Origin: Methylobacterium indicum
GTDB lineage: Bacteria; Pseudomonadota; Alphaproteobacteria; Rhizobiales; Beijerinckiaceae
NCBI RefSeq assembly: GCF_001043895.1
Contig: NZ_JTHF01000107.1
Location: forward strand, 1-64,000
DNA: 64,000 bases
Direction: 5' to 3'
The translations under genes and the position numbers were made by a program. Each line of letters starts with the position of its first letter. The stretch's first letter is position 1. This document shows positions 18,139-25,689 of the stretch, in pieces. Below the pieces are notes generated by a model, which ran no database searches, was not told where the DNA came from, and saw only the letters and a program-made list of their open reading frames with translations.

Positions 18139-18930
18139 ATGACCAGCGACCCCCGGCTTTCCAACCTCGACGGCTTCCGCGTCGAAATCGACCCCGCCCG
18201 CGAGCGCGCCGACGTCATCCTGGCCCGCCCGCCCATGAACGTGATCGAGATGCCCCAACGTGACCAGATCCGGAAGGTGTTCGAGGCCCTCGACGAAGAT
18301 GACCGCGTCCGCGTGATCGTGCTGCGCGCCGAGGGCGAACACTTCTCCTCCGGCGGCTACATCAAGGGCTTCCTCGACGCCTCGCCCGAGCATGTCTCCA
18401 AGCTCGCCTGGAACATGGCGGCGCCGGCCCGCTGTGCCAAGCCCGTGATCGCGGCCAACCGCGGCTATACGTTCGGCGTTGGCTTCGAGATCTCGCTCGC
18501 CTGCGACTTCCGCATCGTCTCGGAGACCTGCCGGTACGCGTTGCCCGAGCAGAAGCTCGGCCAGATCCCAGGCTCCGGGGGCTCAGCCCGCCTGCAGAAG
18601 ATCGTCGGCATCACCCGCACCAAGGATATCGTGATGCGCTCGAAGCGCATTCCCGGCCGGCAGGCGCTGGAATGGGGGATCGCCACCGAGTGCGTGCCGG
18701 ACGGCGAACTCGAAGCCGCCGTCGACGCGCTGGTGGAGGAGCTGCGCGGCTTCTCGCCCATCGCCCAGCGCACGGCCAAGAAGCTCCTCAACGACACCGA
18801 GGACTCGACCCTCTCGATCGCCATCGAACTCGAGGGCCACTGCTACAGCCGCCTGCGCCAGTCCGACGACTTCCGCGAGGGCGTCGAGGCCTTCCACGCC
18901 AAGCGCAAGCCGAGCTTCCGCGGCTCGTAG
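18139..18930 (+). CDS. hmfE: Crotonase-family hydrolase, probable 2-oxoglutaroyl-CoA hydrolase
   Basis: 263 residues, enoyl-CoA hydratase superfamily. The oxyanion-hole segment is EHFSSGGYIKGF (about 67-78), and both Glu positions used by hydratases are kept (E117 in GFEISLACD, E137 in LPEQKLGQIPGSGG). In the known furfural pathway the fifth cluster gene hydrolyses the ring-opened 2-oxoglutaroyl-CoA to 2-oxoglutarate and CoA. It follows hmfD by 56 bases and fits that slot; sequence alone would only say crotonase family. Confidence 0.8.
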   Translation: MTSDPRLSNLDGFRVEIDPARERADVILARPPMNVIEMPQRDQIRKVFEALDEDDRVRVIVLRAEGEHFSSGGYIKGFLDASPEHVSKLAWNMAAPARCAKPVIAANRGYTFGVGFEISLACDFRIVSETCRYALPEQKLGQIPGSGGSARLQKIVGITRTKDIVMRSKRIPGRQALEWGIATECVPDGELEAAVDALVEELRGFSPIAQRTAKKLLNDTEDSTLSIAIELEGHCYSRLRQSDDFREGVEAFHAKRKPSFRGS

Positions 18931-18947
18931 CGCTGCCCCGCCCGAGC

Positions 18948-18986
18948 CGGCGCCAAGAACCAGCGCCAAAAACCAGCGCCAAGAGC
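18948..18986 (+). repeat. Three tandem 13-bp units between hmfE and the MFS gene
   Basis: Units CGGCGCCAAGAAC, CAGCGCCAAAAAC and CAGCGCCAAGAGC lie head to tail directly after the hmfE stop codon. They differ at only a few positions, which suggests slippage; function unknown. Confidence 0.6.
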
Positions 18987-19027
18987 CGGCCGGGCGGCCC
19001 CGAAATCGACCCTCATGACCATCGGAA

Positions 19028-19050
19028 GGCCCGGCCGCACCGGCCGGGCC
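19028..19050 (+). promoter_or_regulatory. Strong GC hairpin before the MFS gene
   Basis: GGCCCGGCCG-CAC-CGGCCGGGCC is a perfect 10-bp stem with a 3-base loop, 33 bases upstream of the MFS start and with no T-run after it. It is more likely an mRNA processing, stability or attenuation structure that sets different expression for hmfABCDE and the transporter than a classical terminator. Confidence 0.5.
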
Positions 19051-19082
19051 AACGATGCCGCGTGCCCAAAGGAGGAAACCCG

Positions 19083-20429
19083 ATGTCCGCCGCCACCACG
19101 ATTCCCGTGTCCGAGGCCTTGCCCAAGCCGACGACCCGCCAGACCGCCACCGCCGCCATGGCCTCGCTGTTCGGATGGGGCCTCGACCTGTTCGACCTTT
19201 TCATCCTGCTCTACGTTGCTCCCGTCATCGGGACGCTGTTCTTCCCCGCCGACAAGCCGATGCTGTCGCTTGCGGGCGCCTACGCATCCTTCGCCGTCAC
19301 GCTGCTGATCCGTCCCCTCGGCTCGGCCCTGTTCGGGTCCTACGCCGATCGCCTCGGCCGGCGGCGCGCGCTGATGATCGCCGTGGTCGGGGTCGGCGTC
19401 TCGACCGCGGCCTTCGGGCTCCTGCCCACGGTCGGCCAGATCGGCTGGGCCGCTACGGCGATCTTCCTCGCATTCCGCCTGATCCAAGGCATCTTCGTCG
19501 GCGGCGTGGTCGCGGCCTCGCACACGATCGGCACCGAATCCGTCCCCGAGCGGTGGCGCGGCCTGATGTCGGGCGCAGTCGGCGGCGGCGGCGCGGCGAT
19601 CGGCGGGTTACTGGCCTCGCTGGTCTTCTACGTGATCTCCCTGCTGGCACCCGGCGAGGCCTTCGCCTCCTGGGGCTGGCGGGCGATGTTCTTCTCGGGG
19701 CTCCTGACCTCGGCCGTCGGCCTGGTCCTGTTCCGCAACCTTGAGGAATCGCCGATCTTCCGACAGCTCCAGGCGGAGAAGTCGGCGCGTCGCGCCGGGG
19801 CACCCGTGGTCGCCTCGCCGGTGCGTGCCCTGTTCTCGGCCGAGTACATCAGGGCCTTCCTGGTCTCGACCCTGATCTCGTTCGGCGGTGGCGCAGCCTA
19901 CTATCTCACCTCCGGCTACCTGCCGACCTACCTCAAGCTCGTGAATGGCGTTCCGAATGCGACCGCGTCGATGATGCTCATCGCCGCCAACGTCGCCGCC
20001 GCATTCGGCGCCTGCGCGCTCGGCGAACTGAGCCAGCGCATCGGACGCCGATCGAGCTTCCTGCTCATGGGCGCAGTGCGACTGGTGGCCTTCCCGGCGC
20101 TCTTCCTCGCCATGGCCCAGACCACCGACACTGCGCTCCTCACAGTCTACGTCATGCTCCTGTCCCTCATCGCCAACGCGAGCTACGGCCCGCTGCTGAT
20201 CTTTCTCAACGAGAAGTTCCCGACCGCTTTGCGCGCCACCGGCACCGGCCTGACCTGGAACGTCGGTTTCGCGCTGGGCGGCATGCTGCCGACGCTGGTG
20301 TCGCTGGCGGTCGACGGTCCCGGCCAGATCCCGATGATGCTCGCGATCTTCACGACCGCCGTCACCGCCGTCTACCTCGTTGGCGCCTTCATGACGGAGG
20401 AGACGCGGGGCAACCTCGAGCGCATCTGA
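19083..20429 (+). CDS. MFS transporter, probable furoate/furan-acid importer
   Basis: 448 residues with 12 predicted membrane helices. The loop 2-3 signature is YADRLGRRRALM (around 80-91) and the repeat in the second half is LGELSQRIGRRSSFLL. It resembles aromatic-acid/metabolite:H+ symporters. A very strong AAAGGAGG site precedes the ATG. Its location directly after hmfE suggests uptake of 2-furoate or related acids, as with hmfT-type genes in known clusters; substrate is inferred from context only. Confidence 0.82.
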   Translation: MSAATTIPVSEALPKPTTRQTATAAMASLFGWGLDLFDLFILLYVAPVIGTLFFPADKPMLSLAGAYASFAVTLLIRPLGSALFGSYADRLGRRRALMIAVVGVGVSTAAFGLLPTVGQIGWAATAIFLAFRLIQGIFVGGVVAASHTIGTESVPERWRGLMSGAVGGGGAAIGGLLASLVFYVISLLAPGEAFASWGWRAMFFSGLLTSAVGLVLFRNLEESPIFRQLQAEKSARRAGAPVVASPVRALFSAEYIRAFLVSTLISFGGGAAYYLTSGYLPTYLKLVNGVPNATASMMLIAANVAAAFGACALGELSQRIGRRSSFLLMGAVRLVAFPALFLAMAQTTDTALLTVYVMLLSLIANASYGPLLIFLNEKFPTALRATGTGLTWNVGFALGGMLPTLVSLAVDGPGQIPMMLAIFTTAVTAVYLVGAFMTEETRGNLERI

Positions 20430-20471
20430 GCGCTCCCTTCTCTGCAGACTTGTACCTGCCGCTGATTCCGG

Positions 20472-20498
20472 GACCGGCCAGGGCATACCTGGCCGGTC
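20472..20498 (+). terminator. Hairpin after the MFS gene
   Basis: GACCGGCCAGG-GCATA-CCTGGCCGGTC, a perfect 11-bp stem with a 5-base loop, 43 bases after the MFS stop codon and 26 before the next gene. No U-run follows, so termination would need Rho or be partial. Confidence 0.5.
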
Positions 20499-20523
20499 AC
20501 TCCCGTTCCCGAAGGTATGTGCG

Positions 20524-21006
20524 ATGGACGCCCACGCGCTCTGGGCCTTTGCCCTTGCTCTCTATGGCCGTCCGGGGGCCGCGCCGGCCTGCCTCGCCCT
20601 CCAGGACGAAGCGGCGGCGGACGTGACACTCGTGCTCTACCTGATCTGGTGCGCGGAGACTGGCCGGCCTCTCAATGCAGAAGCGGTCCGGTCGGCCGAC
20701 GCCGCCGTCGCGCCGTGGCGCGCAGCCGTGGTCGCACCGCTCAGAGCCGTGCGCAGGGCCATGAAGGCGCCCCTCCTGCCCGGCCTCGCGACAGAGTCGC
20801 TACGGGACAGGATCAAGGCCTCGGAAATCGAGGCGGAGCGCCTCGCCCTGGTAATACTCGCGGTGGGCGCGCCCGCTCCGGAGCCGTCCGCTCCCGAGCC
20901 CCTCGCAGCGGCAAACCGATACCTCGACCTCTACGCCGTTCATCTCGGCCGGCCGCTGCCGCCAGTCCCCCGCGAGGCGCTGCTCCGGGCTTTGGCAGAA
21001 GCATGA
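20524..21006 (+). CDS. TIGR02444-family protein of unknown function
   Basis: 160 residues, mostly helical. The start DAHALWAFALALYGRPGAAP followed by ACLALQDEAAADVTLVLYLIW is the recognisable pattern of the TIGR02444 (DUF2390) family, whose role is unknown. No membrane segment or signal peptide. It converges on hmfG with a 2-bp gap; there is no obvious link to furan metabolism. Confidence 0.75.
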   Translation: MDAHALWAFALALYGRPGAAPACLALQDEAAADVTLVLYLIWCAETGRPLNAEAVRSADAAVAPWRAAVVAPLRAVRRAMKAPLLPGLATESLRDRIKASEIEAERLALVILAVGAPAPEPSAPEPLAAANRYLDLYAVHLGRPLPPVPREALLRALAEA

Positions 21007-21008
21007 CC

Positions 21009-21581
21009 TCAAGAACTGGCGTCGCGCCAGCGCCGGACCCGCCCGGATTCGATCTCGAAGAGGTCGAGTACCCGGCCGAGCGTGTGGTCGATCATCTCGG
21101 CGAGGCTCTCGGGCCGCGCGTAGAAGGCAGGGACCGGAGGCGCGATGATCGCCCCCATCTCCGACAGGGCCGTCATGGTGCGCAGGTGGCCAGTATGCAG
21201 GGGGGTCTCTCGCACCATGAGGACGAGACGGCGCCGCTCCTTCAGCACCACGTCCGCGGCCCGGGTCAGCAGGCCAGAGGTCACGCCGGTGGCGATCTCA
21301 GCCATACTGCGCATCGAGCATGGCGCCACGACCATGCCGCGGGTGCGGAAGGAACCGGAGGAGATCGCCGCGCCAATATCGGCCTGCGCGTACGTCCGGG
21401 CGGCCAGTGCGCGCACCTCTGAGACCTTGAGGTCGGTCTCGTGGGCGAGCGTCACCTCGGCCGAGCGCGACATCACGAGATGTGCCGGAATGTCGAGGTC
21501 GCGCAGGATCTCCAGCAGGCGGGTCCCATAGATCACGCCCGAGGCCCCCGAGATGCCGACCACCAGGGGCAGGTTCGTCAC
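21009..21581 (-). CDS. hmfG: UbiX-type flavin prenyltransferase
   Basis: 190 residues, the normal UbiX length. Motifs: VVGISGASGVIYG (FMN site, residues 7-19), VVAPCSMRSMAEIATG (about 84-99) and RETPLHTGHLRTM (about 123-135). It makes prenylated FMN, the cofactor needed by the UbiD-type decarboxylase HmfF at 24301. Its start overlaps the stop of the upstream aldehyde dehydrogenase (ATGA), so both are on one transcript. Confidence 0.88.
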   Translation of the reverse strand: MTNLPLVVGISGASGVIYGTRLLEILRDLDIPAHLVMSRSAEVTLAHETDLKVSEVRALAARTYAQADIGAAISSGSFRTRGMVVAPCSMRSMAEIATGVTSGLLTRAADVVLKERRRLVLMVRETPLHTGHLRTMTALSEMGAIIAPPVPAFYARPESLAEMIDHTLGRVLDLFEIESGRVRRWRDASS

Positions 21582-23035
21582 GGCACTGTACCCTCGACGA
21601 GGCCCGGCGCCTGATAGATATGCTTCAGTTCCGTGAAGTCATGGACTGCGTCGTAGCCGTGCAGGCGCCCCAGGCCGCTCTGCCGGTAACCGCCGGTTTC
21701 GGCTTCGGCGAACAGCTTGTTGTGGTCGTTGATCCAGACCGTGCCGTTGCGCAGCGCCCGGGCCACCCGCAGCGCCCGCGCCCCGTCGCGGGTCCAGACG
21801 CTGGCGGAGAGACCGAACACGGTATCGTTCGCCCGCGCCACCGCCTCGGCCTCGGTGTCGAAGGCTTCGAGCACTACAAAGGGCCCGAAGATCTCCTCCT
21901 GCACGAAGTCCGCATGCGGATCGTCGTGCGCGACGAGGGCCGGCGTGAGGAAGGCGCCGCGCGCCCGCGCCCCGTCGGGAATCGTGGCCCGCAGCAGCAC
22001 CCAGTCGGCCGCTGCGCAGGCTGCCTCCATCCGGGCCGCGACCGCGTCGCGGCTCGCCCGGTCGATCAGCGGGCCCATCTGCGTGCCAGCCTCGAGGCCC
22101 GGTCCGACCCGCAGGTCGGCCAGGGCAGCGGTCAGAGCGTCGCGCATCGCGGGCAGCCCCGCACGGTGGACGAGGACGCGCCGCGCAGCGGTACATTGCT
22201 GGCCCGAGATGACCGTCGCGGCGGCGGCAAGCTTGCGCGCGACGTCGCCGATCTCCGCGTCGGGAAAAACGAGGCAGGCGGATTTTCCCCCGAGTTCCAG
22301 CGAGAGCTTCTTCATGCTGTCGGCGGCGGCCCGCATGATCGCCTTGCCGGTCGCCGTCGAACCGGTGAAGCTCAGGACGTCGACGTCGTGCGACACCGAC
22401 AGGTGCTGGGCACCTGCGTGCCCGGTCTCGACCACAACGTTGACGACGCCCGGCGGCAGCCCGGGGGCGGTAAAGAGCGGCGCCATCAGGGCCGCGTTGA
22501 ACACTGCCGTCTGCGCGGCGGGCTTGACGACGGTGGTGCAGCCCGCGGCCAGCGCCGGAGCGAGCGAGCGGACGAGCAGCACCGCGGGCGCGTTCCACGG
22601 CACGATGATTCCGGCGACGCCGGCCGGCTCGCGCTGCATGGTCGAGAGCACGCCGGGCTCGGGTTCCAGCACGTGGCCCGGTATGTGGCGGGCGAGGCCC
22701 GCGTAGTAGAGAATCTCGGAAATCGCGCCCGCGAGTTCCCCGCGCGCCTGCGCGAGCGGCTTGCCGTTGTCGCGGGTCAGGAGTTCGGCGAGGGGCTCCT
22801 TGCCGGTTTCGAGCGCGGCCGCCCAGTGCAGCAGCACCGTTTGCCGCAACCGAGGCGACGACGCCCAGATGCCCCGGTCGAAGGCCCGTCGCGCGGCGGC
22901 GACGGCTGCCTCAGCCTCCCGGGCGCCACCCTGCGCGAGGTAGCCGACCCGCTCGCCGCTCGCCGGATCGAGGCTGTCCGCCTCCGGCCGGCCGTAGGCC
23001 TCCCCGTCGATCCAGTGGCGTGCCACCGCGTCCAT
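21578..23035 (-). CDS. Aldehyde dehydrogenase, probable furan-aldehyde oxidation
   Basis: 485 residues from the ATG at 23035, with GGGGAAG 7 bases upstream. Typical NAD(P)+ ALDH landmarks: VPWNAPAVLLVRSLAPALAA, SFTGSTATGKAIM, the Glu of LELGGKSACLVF and the catalytic Cys of SGQQCTAARRVLV. Position between the LysR gene and hmfG suggests that it oxidises furfural, HMF or 5-formylfuroate to the acid, in parallel with HmfH. Confidence 0.85.
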   Translation of the reverse strand: MDAVARHWIDGEAYGRPEADSLDPASGERVGYLAQGGAREAEAAVAAARRAFDRGIWASSPRLRQTVLLHWAAALETGKEPLAELLTRDNGKPLAQARGELAGAISEILYYAGLARHIPGHVLEPEPGVLSTMQREPAGVAGIIVPWNAPAVLLVRSLAPALAAGCTTVVKPAAQTAVFNAALMAPLFTAPGLPPGVVNVVVETGHAGAQHLSVSHDVDVLSFTGSTATGKAIMRAAADSMKKLSLELGGKSACLVFPDAEIGDVARKLAAAATVISGQQCTAARRVLVHRAGLPAMRDALTAALADLRVGPGLEAGTQMGPLIDRASRDAVAARMEAACAAADWVLLRATIPDGARARGAFLTPALVAHDDPHADFVQEEIFGPFVVLEAFDTEAEAVARANDTVFGLSASVWTRDGARALRVARALRNGTVWINDHNKLFAEAETGGYRQSGLGRLHGYDAVHDFTELKHIYQAPGLVEGTVP

Positions 23036-23121
23036 GCCTGCTTCCCCGCTCTCTGATGTGCGTCCCGGGCCTGGGCACCGGGTTGGAGCGGAATGGTAGG
23101 GTTGAGGGTGTTTTCCTGTCG

Positions 23122-23130
23122 AATAAGGAT
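23122..23130 (-). promoter_or_regulatory. ATCCTTATT element upstream of ALDH-hmfG
   Basis: On the transcribed strand this reads ATCCTTATT, 87-95 bases upstream of the ALDH start. The same nine bases, in the same orientation relative to transcription, occur 74-82 bases upstream of hmfF (24219-24227). The two operons flank the LysR gene, so this is a candidate shared regulator or promoter element. Confidence 0.4.
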
Positions 23131-23168
23131 GGATGATGCGGGCGATCAGCGGGACGTCGGTTCGCCGG

Positions 23169-24095
23169 TCAGGGACCCGTGACGATATGGGCCTGGAGCG
23201 CGGCCGCTGCTGCCGACAGCTCCTCGCCAAGGATCTCGACGAAGCGCATCGCCGCGGGGGTGAGCGGGTATTTTGGGTGATGGATGATGACGAGCTGGCG
23301 GGTGATCCGCGGCGCCACGATGCGGTAGGCCTTGAGCGAGCCCTCAACGAGCTGCCGGCTCACCGCGATGCTGGGAAGGACCGTGAAGCGGTTCGAGCGC
23401 GCGACGAAATCCGCGATCGCGGAGGGCAGGTCGAGTTCGATCTGGGGGCTCAAGGTGATGTCCTCCGCGCCGACCCGCCGGTCGAGTTCCAGGCGTAGAC
23501 CGTGGCGGGCCGAGGGCAGGACGAGGTCGAGTCCGACGAGATCGCGCGTGCGCACCGGCATGGGGATCGGCAGCGGCGTCGCGCTCCCGCCCACCACCAC
23601 CATCTCTTCATCGAGAAGTGGCTCCATCATCAGGCCGAGGCGGCGGTTGGGCTTGTTGATTACCGCCAGGTCGAGGCTGCCGTCGCCAACGCCGTCGATG
23701 AAGGTCGAGGAATAGCCGTCCGCCAGAGACAGTTCCACCTGCGGGTAGGTGGCGGCGAAGCGCGCCAGCACGCTCGGCACCACGCTCATCGAGAGCGACG
23801 ACAGGATGCCTGCGGTCACCCGCCCCGACACGCTCTGGGAGAGCTGCGCCATCGTGGCCCGGGCCTCGGCAACGTCGCGTAGGATCGGCTGCACGAGCCG
23901 GTGCAGCAGCCGGCCTGCGGCGGTCGGCACCATTGCCTTAGGTTGCCGCTCGAAGAGCCGCTGATCCAGTTCGCGCTCGAGCTTGGCGATCTGCATGCTG
24001 AGTGCTGGCTGCACCACGTTCATCCGCTGCGCCGCGCGCGTCACGCTGCCTTCCTCGAACAGAGCGACGAAGTAGGAGATCTGGCGCAAATCCAC
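23169..24095 (-). CDS. LysR-family regulator of the HMF genes
   Basis: 308 residues from a GTG at 24095, preferred over an ATG 57 bases upstream because LysR proteins begin almost directly with DLRQISYFVALFEEGSV and an AGGA site precedes the GTG. The helix-turn-helix spans residues 2-60 (VTRAAQRMNVVQPALSMQI), followed by the effector domain. It lies between the ALDH-hmfG and hmfF-hmfH operons and is divergent from hmfF, the position of LysR regulators in known HMF clusters. Confidence 0.85.
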   Translation of the reverse strand: MDLRQISYFVALFEEGSVTRAAQRMNVVQPALSMQIAKLERELDQRLFERQPKAMVPTAAGRLLHRLVQPILRDVAEARATMAQLSQSVSGRVTAGILSSLSMSVVPSVLARFAATYPQVELSLADGYSSTFIDGVGDGSLDLAVINKPNRRLGLMMEPLLDEEMVVVGGSATPLPIPMPVRTRDLVGLDLVLPSARHGLRLELDRRVGAEDITLSPQIELDLPSAIADFVARSNRFTVLPSIAVSRQLVEGSLKAYRIVAPRITRQLVIIHHPKYPLTPAAMRFVEILGEELSAAAAALQAHIVTGP

Positions 24096-24218
24096 GTGCG
24101 GAATCCTGGCTTCCGGCGGTGCTCCAGTACGGCGGTCGGCCGTCGAAAACACGCCGTATCACAGGAGCATAAGCCTGCTGCCACGGCAATTCAGACCGCC
24201 TGATCGGCCCCATCAGCA

Positions 24219-24227
24219 ATCCTTATT
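24219..24227 (+). promoter_or_regulatory. ATCCTTATT element upstream of hmfF
   Basis: Second copy of the nine-base element described at 23122-23130, in the 205-bp control region between the LysR gene and hmfF. The flanks also share a run of pyrimidines and A/T. No perfect LysR dyad was found around either copy. Confidence 0.4.
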
Positions 24228-24300
24228 TCAGTCCGTCGCCGCAGCAGCCTAACGAGACGGGACGACGGCGCCCCGCGCGGGCCGCGACCGGGAGGACAAC

Positions 24301-25689
24301 ATGAGCGTGCCGGCCCCAACCCGATCCCTGCGCCACTGGCTCGCTCGCCTCGGGCAGAGCGGGCGCCTCAGCGTGACACGGCCGGGCATCGGGCTTCGCT
24401 ACGAGGCCGCGGCGGTGGCGAACCGGCTTGACGGGCGCAGCGCCACTCTGTTTCCCCGCCCCGACGGTCAGGACGGCACCATCGTCTCGGGCCTCGTCTC
24501 CAGCCGGGCCTGGATGGCCGAAGCGCTCGGGACGACGGAGGACCGCCTCGTCGCGCATGTCCAGCAGGCCTGTGCGGCGCCGCTGCCCTGGCGCGAGCGT
24601 GAGACCGGGCCCGCCCAGAGCATCGTCCACCGCACCGACATCGATCTCCTGCGGCTGTTGCCCGTGCCGACGCTCAACGAGCACGATGGAGGTCCCTACA
24701 TCTCGGCGGGGCTGATGATCTCGCGCGATCCCGAGACCGGCGCGCAGAACGTCGCCATCCTGCGCTGCCAGATCAACGGGCCCGACCGCATCGGCGTTCT
24801 CGTGCTGCCGCGCCACACCGATCATTTCTACCGCCGCGCCGAAGCCGCCGGCCGCGGCCTGGAGGTCGCGCTCGTCGTGGGCGTCGATCCCGCCTGCCTG
24901 CTCGCCTCCCAGGCGATCGTGCCGCTCGGCCAGGACGAACTCGAGATCGCCGGTGCGCTCACGGGCGTTCCCCTCGACGTGGTGAAGTGCCTCACGAACG
25001 ACGTGCGCGTGCCGGCAGAAGCCGAGATCGTGATCGAGGGGAGAATCCTGCCGGAGCTGCGCGAGCCGGAGGGGCCGTTCGGCGAGTTCCCGCAATATTA
25101 CGGCGAGCGGGCCGAGCGCCACGTCATGCAGGTCGACGCCGTTACCCACCGCGAGCGTCCGCTCTTCCACATGATCGTCGGAGGCGGACTCGAGCACCTG
25201 CTGCTTGGGGCAATCCCCCGCGAAGCCACGATCCTGGCAACCCTCAAGCGTAGTTTCCCAGGGGTCGAGGACGTCCATCTCTCCCTCGGCGGGGTTGGCC
25301 GCTACCATCTCTACGTGAAACTGCGCAAGACGCAGGAGGGCGAGGCCAAGAACGTCCTGCTTGGCGCCTTCGCGGCCCATTACGACATCAAGCACGCGGT
25401 CGTCGTCGATATGGACGTGGACATCCACGATCCGAAGGAGGTCGAGTGGGCGGTCGCTACCCGCTTCCAGGCCGACCGCGACCTCGTGGTGGTCGCGCAT
25501 TCGCAGGGCTCGAAGCTCGACCCATCCGCGCGCGAGGGCGTGGGCGCCAAGATGGGCCTCGACGCCACGGCACCGCTGGACGCGCCGCCGATGAAGTTCA
25601 CCCGCATCTGCGTGCCAGGCCAGGCCGAGATCGACCTCGCGGCCGTGGTCGTGCCGGATGCGGACTGGCGCGCGGTACTCGGGGGCTGA
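24301..25689 (+). CDS. hmfF: UbiD-type decarboxylase, probable 2,5-furandicarboxylate decarboxylase
   Basis: 462 residues, UbiD family. The prenyl-FMN/metal region ILRCQINGPDRIGV (around 155-168) and the catalytic acid segment REPEGPFGEFPQYYGE (R254 to E269, with E257 and E262) are intact. In the HMF pathway it removes one carboxylate of 2,5-furandicarboxylate to give 2-furoate, which enters hmfD-ABC-E. It needs the cofactor made by HmfG. It overlaps hmfH by one base. Other UbiD substrates (hydroxybenzoates, protocatechuate) cannot be excluded from sequence alone. Confidence 0.87.
   Translation: MSVPAPTRSLRHWLARLGQSGRLSVTRPGIGLRYEAAAVANRLDGRSATLFPRPDGQDGTIVSGLVSSRAWMAEALGTTEDRLVAHVQQACAAPLPWRERETGPAQSIVHRTDIDLLRLLPVPTLNEHDGGPYISAGLMISRDPETGAQNVAILRCQINGPDRIGVLVLPRHTDHFYRRAEAAGRGLEVALVVGVDPACLLASQAIVPLGQDELEIAGALTGVPLDVVKCLTNDVRVPAEAEIVIEGRILPELREPEGPFGEFPQYYGERAERHVMQVDAVTHRERPLFHMIVGGGLEHLLLGAIPREATILATLKRSFPGVEDVHLSLGGVGRYHLYVKLRKTQEGEAKNVLLGAFAAHYDIKHAVVVDMDVDIHDPKEVEWAVATRFQADRDLVVVAHSQGSKLDPSAREGVGAKMGLDATAPLDAPPMKFTRICVPGQAEIDLAAVVVPDADWRAVLGG

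Noticed and set aside
12234-18930. Reading the molybdenum hydroxylase cluster as 4-hydroxybenzoyl-CoA reductase or nicotinate dehydrogenase
   Set aside because: The families overlap, but the furoyl route explains CoA ligase, crotonase, UbiD, UbiX and GMC genes together; the alternatives leave several of them without a role.
21009-25689. UbiX and UbiD as ubiquinone-biosynthesis genes
   Set aside because: They are in separate inducible-type operons with ALDH and GMC oxidase around a LysR gene, not with other ubi genes.
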